Positions 1 through 7,506 of a DNA stretch of 14,653 nt are shown here, piece by piece (the first letter of the stretch is position 1; each line of letters starts with the position of its first letter). The notes under the pieces are model-generated. The model had not been told where the DNA came from, made no database searches, and saw only the letters and a program-made list of their open reading frames with translations. Source of the DNA: CANJDH01 sp031430015 (GTDB lineage Bacteria; Pseudomonadota; Gammaproteobacteria; Burkholderiales; JAEUOS01); NCBI GenBank assembly GCA_031430015.1, contig JANPAR010000333.1, forward strand, positions 1 to 14,653, given 5' to 3'. Both the position numbers and the translations under genes were made by a program.

Positions 1-14
1 GGCTTTCGTGCGGC

Positions 15-38
15 TGCTAATATTTAACCAGACGGTTA
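15..38 (+). promoter_or_regulatory. Extended -10-like element with adjacent palindromic operator candidate
   Basis: Bases 15-23 read TGC TAATAT, an extended -10 (TGn plus a hexamer matching TATAAT at four of six positions). Bases 25-38 read TAACC-AGAC-GGTTA, a perfect 5-base inverted repeat with a 4-base spacer. The palindrome would sit over the expected transcription start, a common place for a repressor operator. The first gene begins 31 bases further on. The -35 hexamer would lie off the left end of the window, so the promoter cannot be confirmed, and no regulator gene is visible to pair with it. Confidence 0.4.
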
Positions 39-69
39 CATTGATTGATGGAAGGCCGGCAAGGCAACA

Positions 70-1212
70 ATGAGCAAGATTGTGCGCGTGGAGGTTGGCC
101 GGCGCGACTACCCGCTGGTCGGCGCTTTCAAGTTTTTCAAGTCGGGGCTGCGGCCGACGGTCCTGGTGCGCCTGACCGACGCCGAGGGCCGCGAGGGCTT
201 CGGCCAGTCCGTCCCAGTGGAAACCTGGACCTACGAAACCGTGGAAAGCGTGGATTCGACCCTGCGCCACTACCTGGCGCCGGCCGTGCTGGGCGCCGAC
301 CCGTGCGATCTGGCCGACGTGCATGCGCGCATGGAGCGCGCCATCCGCCCGTCCTTCTCGGTCGGCCAGCCACTGGCCAAGGCTGCCATCGACTTGGCTT
401 GTTACGACCTGTGGGGCCGGCAATCCGGCAAGCCGGCGTACGCATTGCTGGGCGGTGGTGAAACCAAGCCCAGCGCTCCGAGTCCGGACATCCGCCTTAG
501 CTGGACCATCAACACCACCAGCCTGGACCAGGCCACGTTGTTGCTTGAGCAGGGCGGCAGCCTCGGTTATGACAGTTTCAACATCAAGCTCGGACCGCCG
601 CAATCGGCCGCTTTCGACCTCGACCTGGTACGGCTGGTCACGCAGTTTTCGCCACAAGGATTTCATTGGTGCGACGCAAACACCAGCTACGATATCGAGA
701 CCGCACTCGCACAGGCACCACAACTCGCTGACCTGGGCTTGCGTGCGCTGGAGTCGCCGCTGCCGCCGAACCGGATCCGCGACTACCAGCGCCTCACACA
801 GCAAGGTGCGCTGCCGATCCTGATGGACGAAGGCATCGTCTCGCCGGTTGAAGCAGAGGAATTCGCGGCGCTCGGCATGCTCGATGGCATCGCCATGAAA
901 GTGGCTCGCTGCGGTGGCCTGTGGCACGCCTCACGGATTGTCGAAGGCATGCAGCGCGACGGGCTCAAGCTGTTCGCCTCGGGCTTGACCGACCCCGAGC
1001 TCTCCATGGCGGCGTCGGCGCACCTGTTTGCCTGGGCGGGTCTCGAACACCCTGCCGCACTCAACGGGCCGCAGTACCTGGCCGATCGCGGCACCACCGA
1101 TAATGCGTTTCGAGCGAGTGGTGATCGCCTCGGTGTGCCCACCGGGCCTGGCCTGGGGTTGACACCCGACGCAAGCGCCATTCAGACTTTCACGCAGGCT
1201 GCATCGACATGA
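70..1212 (+). CDS. Mandelate racemase/muconate-lactonizing enzyme family protein (enolase superfamily)
   Basis: This is a 380-residue protein of normal length for the MR/MLE group, which uses Mg2+ to abstract a proton alpha to a carboxylate and then dehydrates, racemises or cycloisomerises an acid-sugar or lactone-type substrate. A capping domain (about 1-130, with AAIDLACYDLWGR at 105-117) precedes the barrel. The catalytic set is complete: K173 (FNIKLG), metal ligands D202 (CDANTSY), E228 (LESPLPP) and D253 (MDEGI), and opposite lysine K277 (IAMKVARCGG). The usual KxK pair on the second barrel strand reads N171-I-K173, so only the second lysine remains. The ATG at 70 has AAGG five bases upstream. 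The stop overlaps the permease start by four bases (ATGA), which places it in the ABC-transporter operon. The substrate cannot be assigned; a sugar-acid dehydratase or a racemase/cycloisomerase are both possible. Confidence 0.9.
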   Translation: MSKIVRVEVGRRDYPLVGAFKFFKSGLRPTVLVRLTDAEGREGFGQSVPVETWTYETVESVDSTLRHYLAPAVLGADPCDLADVHARMERAIRPSFSVGQPLAKAAIDLACYDLWGRQSGKPAYALLGGGETKPSAPSPDIRLSWTINTTSLDQATLLLEQGGSLGYDSFNIKLGPPQSAAFDLDLVRLVTQFSPQGFHWCDANTSYDIETALAQAPQLADLGLRALESPLPPNRIRDYQRLTQQGALPILMDEGIVSPVEAEEFAALGMLDGIAMKVARCGGLWHASRIVEGMQRDGLKLFASGLTDPELSMAASAHLFAWAGLEHPAALNGPQYLADRGTTDNAFRASGDRLGVPTGPGLGLTPDASAIQTFTQAAST

Positions 1213-1979
1213 TGAATCGACTCTCGCCGCTGGCCGGCATCCTGATGTTCCTGGCGATCTGGGAAGCCGGGGTGTGGTTGTTCAGCGTGCCGCGCTATCT
1301 GATGCCGCCACCCACTGAAGTAGCAAAAATGTTCGTGCAGGAATTCCCCAAGCTGCTGTTCCACGGCTGGGTGACCACCTACGAAATGCTGCTTGGCTAC
1401 ATACTCGCCGTCGCCATCGCGATTCCGCTGGCGATTGGCATCACCTCGTCGCACCGCTTCGATCGTTTCATCACGCCGCAACTGCTGTTTTTCCAGGTCG
1501 TGCCCAAAGTGGCGATTGCGCCCCTGTTTCTGGTCTGGTTCGGGGTCGGCACCACGCCCAAGGTACTGGTGGCATTCCTGATCTCGTTTTTCCCGATCGT
1601 GATCGATGCTGCGGTCGGCTTGCGTTCGATGTCGTCTGAAATGACCGACCTGGCGCGCTCGATGGGCGCGACGCGCTGGCAGTTGTTTGCGCGCTTTCGC
1701 CTGCCCACCAGTTTGCCGTATCTGTTCAGCGGGCTCAAGGTGGCGGCCACACTCTCCGTGGCGGGCGCCGTGGTGGGCGAGTTCGTCGGCGCCGACAAGG
1801 GTCTCGGCTACCTGCTGCTGGTGACCAACTCCAACATGGAAACCGCCCTGATGTTCGCTACCATCGTGGCATTGACCATCATCGGGCTGGTGTTCTTTTA
1901 CGTGGTCGAGTTTCTTGAAGCATTTCTGATCCCCTGGCACGTGACCCATCGCGTACGTGAGGGTTCAGGAACCATGTAG
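1209..1979 (+). CDS. ABC transporter permease, NitT/TauT (SsuC-like) type
   Basis: This 256-residue inner-membrane protein is the membrane subunit of the importer formed with the next two genes. About six hydrophobic segments are visible, near residues 7-25, 58-78, 91-111, 115-137, 172-192 and 213-235. The cytoplasmic EAA-type loop that docks on the ATPase is clear at about 147-166, with SMGATRWQLFARFRLP closing it. Length and layout match permeases for sulfonates, nitrate or pyrimidine precursors. The start is a double ATG at 1209/1212; 1209 overlaps the previous stop by four bases, which suggests translational coupling. The gene ends 28 bases before the binding-protein gene. The membrane protein alone does not reveal the substrate. 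Confidence 0.93.
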   Translation: MMNRLSPLAGILMFLAIWEAGVWLFSVPRYLMPPPTEVAKMFVQEFPKLLFHGWVTTYEMLLGYILAVAIAIPLAIGITSSHRFDRFITPQLLFFQVVPKVAIAPLFLVWFGVGTTPKVLVAFLISFFPIVIDAAVGLRSMSSEMTDLARSMGATRWQLFARFRLPTSLPYLFSGLKVAATLSVAGAVVGEFVGADKGLGYLLLVTNSNMETALMFATIVALTIIGLVFFYVVEFLEAFLIPWHVTHRVREGSGTM

Positions 1980-1995
1980 TGTGGCTTTTTCACCC

Positions 1996-2002
1996 AAAGG
2001 AG
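1996..2002 (+). promoter_or_regulatory. Ribosome binding site of the ABC binding-protein gene
   Basis: AAAGGAG lies five bases before the ATG at 2008. It is the strongest Shine-Dalgarno on the + strand here and rules out the in-frame start at 1957, which would bury the signal peptide 17 residues deep. A strong site fits the need for excess binding protein over permease. Confidence 0.8.
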
Positions 2003-2007
2003 ACAAC

Positions 2008-3018
2008 ATGAAACGCATCATCGCAGCGTTGGTAATGCTTCTGTGTGCGGGTCAGGCTTTTGCCCAACCCAAGCTCGAAAAATTTCCGTTTCGCCTGAAC
2101 TGGACGCTGTACGGCGAGCACGCGCCGTTTTTTGTCGCGCGCGATAAGGGGTTCTATGCGCAGGAAGGGATCGAAATCGAGATTCAGGAGGGCAGCGGCT
2201 CGACCACGGTGTCGCAACTGGTTGCGTCCAACAACAGTCCGGTGGCCTATGTTGACGCTGCCACCATGATGCGCGGCATCTCCAATGGCATGCCGATCAG
2301 GGCGGTGGGCGTAACACTGCAGCAAAGTCCGATGGCCTTCATTTATCGGGCCGATGCGGCGCGGCCCACGAAAATTGCCGACATCAAGGGCAGCCGTATT
2401 GCCATGACTGCAGGCGATGCCAGCCTCGCCATCTTCACCGCTTTCATGGGCAAGCTCGGCATGAAGATGGAAGACGTGCAGGTCATCACGGTAGCCAACC
2501 CGCAGGGGAAGGAGCAGGCCGTACTCAACAAGCAGGCCGACGCGCTACTGGGCTATTTCATGGACCAGGGTCCGCGCATGCAGTTGCAGACGGGCGTGAA
2601 GATGGGCTGGACCCGCCTTTACGACATGGCCGGTGTGACCACATTGTCTTCGGCGATCATCGTCAACAACAACTGGGTCAAGGACGCCAAGAACCAGGAT
2701 CTGCTGCGCCGCTTCCTGCGCGCCTCGCAGCGCGGCTGGCAGCACAGTTTTGACAATCGCGCCGAGGCCGCCGAAATCTTCCGCAAGGCCGCCCCCGTGT
2801 TCACCCAGGAAATCGCACTTCTGGAAGTGGAGGGCACCATGAGCATCATTCGCACCGAGCGCACCAAGGGCCGCGCCATTGGCGTGACCGATGTCGGTGA
2901 CTGGCGCGACACCCAGGATCTGCTCTCCAAGTTCGCCAAGCTCAACCCGCAGGCTGACCTGAACACCTACTTCACCAATGAGTATTTGTCCGAAGCGCCT
3001 TACCTGCCGAAAAAATAA
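2008..3018 (+). CDS. ABC transporter periplasmic substrate-binding protein, NMT1/THI5 (SsuA-like) family
   Basis: This is a 336-residue exported protein that should deliver substrate to the adjacent permease. A signal peptide is visible: KR, a hydrophobic stretch at 4-15, and an AFA-Q cleavage site after residue 19. The cysteine at 13 is not in a proper lipobox, so a soluble periplasmic protein is expected. The mature start, with FRLNWTLYGEHAPFFVARDK and then GFYAQEGIEIEI, is the hallmark of the NMT1/THI5 clan: beta strand, W, aromatic, H/AP, then 'A.DKGFY..EGI'. Members bind thiamine-pyrimidine precursors, alkanesulfonates, taurine, nitrate and diverse carboxylates, so the ligand is open. 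The enzymes on both sides of the transporter suggest a carboxylated organic compound. The stop overlaps the ATPase start by one base (TAATG). Confidence 0.9.
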   Translation: MKRIIAALVMLLCAGQAFAQPKLEKFPFRLNWTLYGEHAPFFVARDKGFYAQEGIEIEIQEGSGSTTVSQLVASNNSPVAYVDAATMMRGISNGMPIRAVGVTLQQSPMAFIYRADAARPTKIADIKGSRIAMTAGDASLAIFTAFMGKLGMKMEDVQVITVANPQGKEQAVLNKQADALLGYFMDQGPRMQLQTGVKMGWTRLYDMAGVTTLSSAIIVNNNWVKDAKNQDLLRRFLRASQRGWQHSFDNRAEAAEIFRKAAPVFTQEIALLEVEGTMSIIRTERTKGRAIGVTDVGDWRDTQDLLSKFAKLNPQADLNTYFTNEYLSEAPYLPKK

Positions 3019-3797
3019 TGGCGGCTGACGCTTACATCAGGCTCGACAACGTCAGCAAGGTCTATCAGGCCAAGGCTGGCCCGGTCGAAGCCTGTGGCGA
3101 AATCAACCTCGATATCCGCGAGTCCGAATTCGTCGCCGTGGTCGGCCCGAGCGGCTGTGGCAAGACGACCATTCTCAAAATGGTTGCCGGGCTGCAGCCA
3201 CGCAGTTCGGGCTCGATCACGATTGGGGGGCGCGCCGTTGACGCACCACAGACCGATCTCGGCATCGTGTTTCAGGACGCCATCCTGCTTGATTGGCGCA
3301 ACGTACTTGAAAACGTGCTGCTGCAGGTGGACATACGCAAACTTGACCGCGCGCAGTATGAACCGGTGGCGCGGCGCCTGCTTGAAGCTACCGGCCTCAA
3401 GGGTTTCGAGAGCCATAAACCGTTTGAGCTCTCCGGCGGCATGCGCCAGCGCGTGTCGATCTGCCGGGCCCTGGTGCACGACCCGCCATTGCTGCTGATG
3501 GACGAGCCGTTCGGCGCACTCGATGCACTCACGCGCGAACAGATTTCGATGGACATCCAGCGCGTCTGGATGGAAAAGCGCAAGACCGCGCTGTTCATCA
3601 CCCACAGCATTCCCGAGGCAGTGCTGCTGGCCGATCGCGTGGTGGTGATGAGCCCGCGCCCCGGGCGCATCGTCGAGATCATCGACATCGACCTGCCTCG
3701 CCCGCGCAAGCTCGACAGCATGCCCGAGAAATTTTCCGAATACACTGGACGCATCCGCAGCATCTTCAAGGCCACCGGCGTGCTCGCGATGGATTGA
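3018..3797 (+). CDS. ABC transporter ATP-binding protein, NitT/TauT (SsuB-like) type
   Basis: This 259-residue cytoplasmic ATPase powers the importer. All nucleotide-binding motifs are intact: Walker A GPSGCGKTT at 43-51, the Q-loop glutamine in VFQDA (Q86), signature LSGGMRQR at 138-145, Walker B LLLMDEP at 158-164 with the catalytic E163, D-loop ALD at 167-169, and switch histidine H196 (FITHSIPEA). The phrase DEPFGALDALTR followed by THSIPEAVLLADRVVVMS is typical of the nitrate/sulfonate/taurine import subfamily, and length is normal. The ATG is fused to the binding-protein stop (TAATG) and its own stop is fused to the next ATG (TGATG), so these three genes and the following enolase-superfamily gene are probably translated in a coupled way. 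Confidence 0.96.
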   Translation: MAADAYIRLDNVSKVYQAKAGPVEACGEINLDIRESEFVAVVGPSGCGKTTILKMVAGLQPRSSGSITIGGRAVDAPQTDLGIVFQDAILLDWRNVLENVLLQVDIRKLDRAQYEPVARRLLEATGLKGFESHKPFELSGGMRQRVSICRALVHDPPLLLMDEPFGALDALTREQISMDIQRVWMEKRKTALFITHSIPEAVLLADRVVVMSPRPGRIVEIIDIDLPRPRKLDSMPEKFSEYTGRIRSIFKATGVLAMD

Positions 3798-5284
3798 TGG
3801 TTGAAAAGCCCACCATGACAGCTGGGACAACGGGGTCGACCCGCACGCACGGCAGCGCCACGCCGTTGGCCATTCGCAGCATCGAACTGCATGAGCGGCC
3901 GGTGGTGCTGCGCCTGCCGTTTCGCTTTGGGGTGGTCACGCTCACGCATTGCCCGCAGGCGTTTGCGCAGGTGCGGATCCGGATGTCCGATGGCCGCGAG
4001 ATCAATGGCGCTGCAGCCGAGATGATGGCCCCAAAATGGTTCGACAAGAACCTCGCCTTGAGCAACGAGGACAACTTCAACCAGTTGCGCGATGTGCTGC
4101 TGCTGGCGCGCGAGGCTTACCTGTCGGACCCCGCCCCCGACACCGCGTTCGGTCACTTTGCGCGCCACTACGACGCTCACCAGTTGGCCAGCGCCGCGCG
4201 CGGCTACAACCCCTTGCTCGCCAACTACGGGCCGGCGTTGATCGACCGCGCCATTCTCGACGCCTTGTGTCGCGCGCATGGCACGTCGTTCTATCTGGCA
4301 GTGCAGCGCAATTTGCCCGGCATCGGCGCGACCCGCCAGGAATTCGCCGGCCTCGACATCGAGCGCTTTCTCGCTTCGCTCAAACCGGCCCCGTCGATCG
4401 AGGCGCGCCATACCGTGGGCCTGGTTGACGCCATCACGGCAGCCGACCTCAAGGAGCCGGTCAACGACGGCCTGCCCGAAACGCTCGAACAGGTCGTCAC
4501 CCACTATGGACACCGCACCTTCAAGCTCAAGGTGGGCGGCAACCTCGATGCCGACCTGGCACGCCTGGGGGCGATTGCCGCAGTGCTTGATCAAGCCGAT
4601 GCGCCCTACCGGGCCTCGCTCGACGGCAATGAGCAGTACGAGAACGCGGAGCAGGTGCAGGCGTTGCTGGCGCGCATGCGCGGCACACCGGCCCTGCAAC
4701 GTCTGGTCGCGTCGATCCTTTTTGTGGAGCAGCCGATTGGCCGGAAAACGGCTCTGGAAGCCGATTTCCGCGGCAATGTGTTGGGCCTGCCAGTGATCAT
4801 CGACGAATCCGACGGCACCCTTGACACCTTTGTCGCGGCGCGCGCGCGTGGCTACAGCGGTGTATCGAGCAAGACCTGCAAGGGCCTCTACAAGTCAATC
4901 CTCAACGCAGCACGGTGCGTGCGCTGGAACACCGGGCAAGAGCAGACGCGCTTCTTCATGTCGGCGGAAGACCTGACCACGCAGGCGGGACTTTCAGTGC
5001 AGCAAGACCTCGCCCTCGTCAACCTGCTCGGCATCACCCATGTCGAACGCAACGGCCACCACTATGTGAACGGCATGGCCGCACTGCCCGTCGCTGAGCA
5101 ACAAGCTTTTTTTTCTGCCCACCCCGACGTGTACGAGCACTCCCACGGTGCCGTACGGCTCAAGATCAGCCAAGGGCGCATCGCGCTCGCCTCACTTGAC
5201 TGCGCCGGTTACGCCAGCGCTGTGATGCCCGATTTCAATGCAATGCAAGCGATCGCCGCTCACTTGCCGCCCGCCCAACCCTGA
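3797..5284 (+). CDS. Second enolase-superfamily protein, unusually long (495 residues)
   Basis: The barrel motifs of an MR/MLE-type enolase-superfamily enzyme are complete: K243-L-K245 (FKLKVGG), metal ligands D276 (SLDGNEQY), E311 (FVEQPI) and D336 (IIDESDGT), and K359 (VSSKTCKGL) on the opposite strand. This is the lysine/lysine pattern of the MLE-like groups. At 495 residues it is about 100 longer than a usual member; the extra length lies in an enlarged N-terminal part (about 50-235) and a C-terminal extension after about 400 carrying several His residues (HHYVNG at 421-426, YEHSHG at 446-451). It is not a close duplicate of the enzyme at 70-1212, because cap and tail differ. The ATG at 3797 overlaps the ATPase stop by one base; a TTG at 3794 is in frame but unlikely. 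A T8 run lies at 5107-5114. The substrate is unknown. Confidence 0.85.
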   Translation: MVEKPTMTAGTTGSTRTHGSATPLAIRSIELHERPVVLRLPFRFGVVTLTHCPQAFAQVRIRMSDGREINGAAAEMMAPKWFDKNLALSNEDNFNQLRDVLLLAREAYLSDPAPDTAFGHFARHYDAHQLASAARGYNPLLANYGPALIDRAILDALCRAHGTSFYLAVQRNLPGIGATRQEFAGLDIERFLASLKPAPSIEARHTVGLVDAITAADLKEPVNDGLPETLEQVVTHYGHRTFKLKVGGNLDADLARLGAIAAVLDQADAPYRASLDGNEQYENAEQVQALLARMRGTPALQRLVASILFVEQPIGRKTALEADFRGNVLGLPVIIDESDGTLDTFVAARARGYSGVSSKTCKGLYKSILNAARCVRWNTGQEQTRFFMSAEDLTTQAGLSVQQDLALVNLLGITHVERNGHHYVNGMAALPVAEQQAFFSAHPDVYEHSHGAVRLKISQGRIALASLDCAGYASAVMPDFNAMQAIAAHLPPAQP

Positions 5285-5299
5285 GCAGGAATCTCCGCT

Positions 5300-5329
5300 A
5301 TGGCCATTCAACGACTCGCGTCATCATGA
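5300..5329 (+). other. Possible nine-codon leader minicistron
   Basis: An ATG at 5300 with AGGA nine bases upstream (5287-5290) opens the short peptide MAIQRLASS, whose TGA (5327-5329) overlaps the start of the DUF993 gene in an ATGA junction. The DUF993 ATG has no clear Shine-Dalgarno of its own, so re-initiation from this minicistron is a reasonable but unproven explanation. Confidence 0.25.
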
Positions 5330-6510
5330 ACGCACCCCAACGCATCAGCGCCAGCATTCAACTTCCCAATCGGACAGGGCGGCTGGAGCCATTTCACCTG
5401 TCGATGCCGCGTGACTTTCCCGCCCACCCGAGCGGCGTCTTCACACGCATCGCCTACTCGGCTGCCCATGTGGTCGCAGATCCACTCAAAGAGCACGACC
5501 CGTGGCTCGATTGCGCGATTGACTGGGATGCCACCATCGCCTATCGCCGCCATCTGTGGACACTCGGCATGGGCGTGGCCGAGGCAATGGACACGGCGCA
5601 GCGCGGCATGGGGATGGATTGGCCGGCGTCGCTCGAATTGATCCGCCGCTCGATTGATGCGTCCAAAGACATCAAGGGCGCATTTCTTGCCAGTGGCGCG
5701 GGCACTGACCATCTCGCGCCGGAAGACGCGAAATCGATTGACGATGTGATTCACGCGTATGAAGAGCAGATCGCGGCGATTGAAAAGCTCGGCGGCAAGA
5801 TCATCCTGATGGCGTCGCGTGCGCTCGCACGGGTAGCGAAATCACCGGACGACTATCACTGCGTCTACGACCGCATCCTGTCGCAGGTGAAGGAGCCGGT
5901 GATCATTCATTGGCTCGGCGAAGTGTTCGACCCCGCGCTCAAAGGCTACTGGGGCAACGCTGACCACCTGCTGGCGATGGACGCGGCGGTCGCGGCGATC
6001 AACCGCAGTGCCGCCAAGGTCGATGGCGTCAAGGTGTCGCTGCTTAACAAGGACAAGGAGATTGCGATGCGCCGCCGTCTTGCGCCCGGCGTGAAGATGT
6101 ACACGGGGGACGATTTCAATTACGCCGAATTGATCGAGGGTGACGCGCAGGGCTTCAGCCATGCGCTGCTCGGCATCTTCGACGCGATTGCGCCGGCTGC
6201 CTCTGCCGCGCTTGGTGCATTGGCGCGCAACGACAGCAAGGCCTTCAACGACATCCTCGCGCCCACCGTGCCGCTGTCACGCCACATCTTCAAGACACCG
6301 ACGCGCTTCTACAAAACCGGCGTGGTGTTCATGGCGTATCTGAATGGATTGCAAAGCCATTTCACGATGGTGGGCGGGCAGCAGAGCGCGCGCTCGATCC
6401 TGCATTTGAGCGAGTTGTTCCGCCTCGCCGATCGTGCGGGACTGTTGCACGATCCAGATCTGGCGTGCGCGCGCATGCGTGCGACTCTGGCTGTGCATGG
6501 CGTGGTCTGA
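5326..6510 (+). CDS. DUF993 family protein (dihydrodipicolinate-synthase-like, putative aldolase/lyase)
   Basis: This is a 394-residue cytoplasmic protein that I recognise as DUF993 from its text: YSAAHVVADPL at 44-54, DPWLDCAIDWDATIAYRRHL at 58-77, GVAEAMDTAQRGMGMDW at 83-99, KMYTGDDFNYAELI at 257-270 and the Ala-rich GIFDAIAPAASAAL at 283-296. The family is annotated as related to dihydrodipicolinate synthase, a TIM barrel that forms a Schiff base with pyruvate. The lysine in DGVKVSLL (K236) sits where a Schiff-base lysine would be expected, but that is inference, and no activity is established for the family to my knowledge. In this operon it could perform the final aldol or retro-aldol cleavage after dehydration and oxidation. 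Length is normal and nothing looks broken. The start lacks a good ribosome site (see the minicistron entry). Confidence 0.85.
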   Translation: MNAPQRISASIQLPNRTGRLEPFHLSMPRDFPAHPSGVFTRIAYSAAHVVADPLKEHDPWLDCAIDWDATIAYRRHLWTLGMGVAEAMDTAQRGMGMDWPASLELIRRSIDASKDIKGAFLASGAGTDHLAPEDAKSIDDVIHAYEEQIAAIEKLGGKIILMASRALARVAKSPDDYHCVYDRILSQVKEPVIIHWLGEVFDPALKGYWGNADHLLAMDAAVAAINRSAAKVDGVKVSLLNKDKEIAMRRRLAPGVKMYTGDDFNYAELIEGDAQGFSHALLGIFDAIAPAASAALGALARNDSKAFNDILAPTVPLSRHIFKTPTRFYKTGVVFMAYLNGLQSHFTMVGGQQSARSILHLSELFRLADRAGLLHDPDLACARMRATLAVHGVV

Positions 6511-6521
6511 TTCCAGTTTAC

Positions 6522-6528
6522 GAGGGAG
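6522..6528 (+). promoter_or_regulatory. Ribosome binding site fixing the Bug protein start
   Basis: GAGGGAG lies six bases before the ATG at 6535 and directly against the alternative ATG at 6529, so 6535 is the better start. Confidence 0.6.
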
Positions 6529-6534
6529 ATGTTG

Positions 6535-7506
6535 ATGAAACCGTTGGTACAAGCTATTCTCAGGGCGATTCTATGGGCCGGTCTTGGCCTTTTTGCCGCG
6601 CACGCGTCGGCGCAGACCTATCCAAACCGCCCGGTCAAGATCATCATCCCCTTCCCGCCTGGCGGCACGCTCGACATCGTCGGGCGCATGCTGGCACTCA
6701 AGCTTGGCGAGCAGACCGGCCAGCAGTTCGTGGTCGAGAACCGCGCGGGCGGCAACGGCACCATCGGTGCGTCAGCGGTAACACAAGCCGCCAACGATGG
6801 CTACACCCTGTTGTTCAACGCTTCGACCTTTGTCACCGGGCCGCTGGTGATTGCCAAGCCGCCCTACAGCATCACTGGCGATTTCACCGCCATCGGCCTG
6901 GTGGCCAAAGCACCGCTGTCGGTGGCAGTCAACAAAAATTTGCCGGTCACCGACTTGAAGGGACTGTTCGTGCATGCCAAGGCCAACCCTGGCAAGCTTG
7001 GCTTTGCGATTGGCTCGACCGCCTCGGCCGGGCACCTGGCCACCGAGTTGCTCAAGCGCGCGGGTGGCGGCGACTATCTGATCGTGCCCTACAAAGGCTC
7101 AACCCCGGCGTATCAGGACTTGATCGGTGGCTCGATTGCCGGCTTTGTTGATCCGGTGCTGGGCGCTGTGCAGCATCACAAAGCGGGCAATTTGCGCATC
7201 GTCGCTGTCACGTCGGCTGCGCGCTTGCCGACGCTGCCCGACGTGCCCGCAGTGGCCGAGACGCTGCCCGGATTTGAATTCACCAGTTGGTACGGTCTGT
7301 GGGGGCCAGCCAAACTGCCGCAGGACATCACGCAAAAACTCAATGATGAAATCAACAAAGCGCTGGCCGGCGACATGCGCGACAAGTTGCTTGCGCAGGG
7401 TATTTTGCTCGGCGGCGGCAGCGTGAGCGATTTCAACAAGTTTCAGCAGGACTACATCACGCTGATGGGCAAGCTTATTTCGGAAGCGAAGATTCGTGTC
7501 GAGTAA
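6535..7506 (+). CDS. Bug family tripartite tricarboxylate transporter substrate-binding protein (TctC-like)
   Basis: This is a 323-residue exported protein. The signal peptide covers residues 1-26, with K2, a hydrophobic core at about 7-22 and ASA-Q cleavage. Bug landmarks follow in order: YPNRPVKIIIPFPPGG at 29-44, VVENRAGGNGTIGA at 66-79, VPYKGSTPAYQDLIGG at 184-199, LPDVPAVAE at 234-242 and SWYGLWGPAKLP at 251-262. Bug proteins bind small carboxylic acids or amides, holding the ligand mainly through backbone contacts and waters, and many are orphans without the TctA/TctB membrane proteins. None is encoded in this window, so it may use a remote TctAB pair or act as a sensor. It starts 24 bases after the DUF993 gene and overlaps the next gene by 11 bases. 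This is a second binding protein in the same operon as an ABC system. Confidence 0.95.
   Translation: MKPLVQAILRAILWAGLGLFAAHASAQTYPNRPVKIIIPFPPGGTLDIVGRMLALKLGEQTGQQFVVENRAGGNGTIGASAVTQAANDGYTLLFNASTFVTGPLVIAKPPYSITGDFTAIGLVAKAPLSVAVNKNLPVTDLKGLFVHAKANPGKLGFAIGSTASAGHLATELLKRAGGGDYLIVPYKGSTPAYQDLIGGSIAGFVDPVLGAVQHHKAGNLRIVAVTSAARLPTLPDVPAVAETLPGFEFTSWYGLWGPAKLPQDITQKLNDEINKALAGDMRDKLLAQGILLGGGSVSDFNKFQQDYITLMGKLISEAKIRVE

Noticed and set aside
1182..1949. Open - strand frame of 255 codons
   Set aside because: It is antisense to the permease. The His/Gln/Arg-rich product is a mirror of hydrophobic codons and has no motif.
1962..1973. Short palindrome GGTTC-AG-GAACC near the end of the permease gene
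   Set aside because: It is inside coding sequence, short, without a T-run, and explainable by chance; the binding protein lies in the same operon.
3272..4699. Long open frame on the - strand (475 codons)
   Set aside because: It lies antisense to the ABC ATPase and the long enolase gene, both with intact motifs. Its product is Arg/His/Ala-rich with no recognisable domain, as expected for shadow frames in GC-rich DNA.
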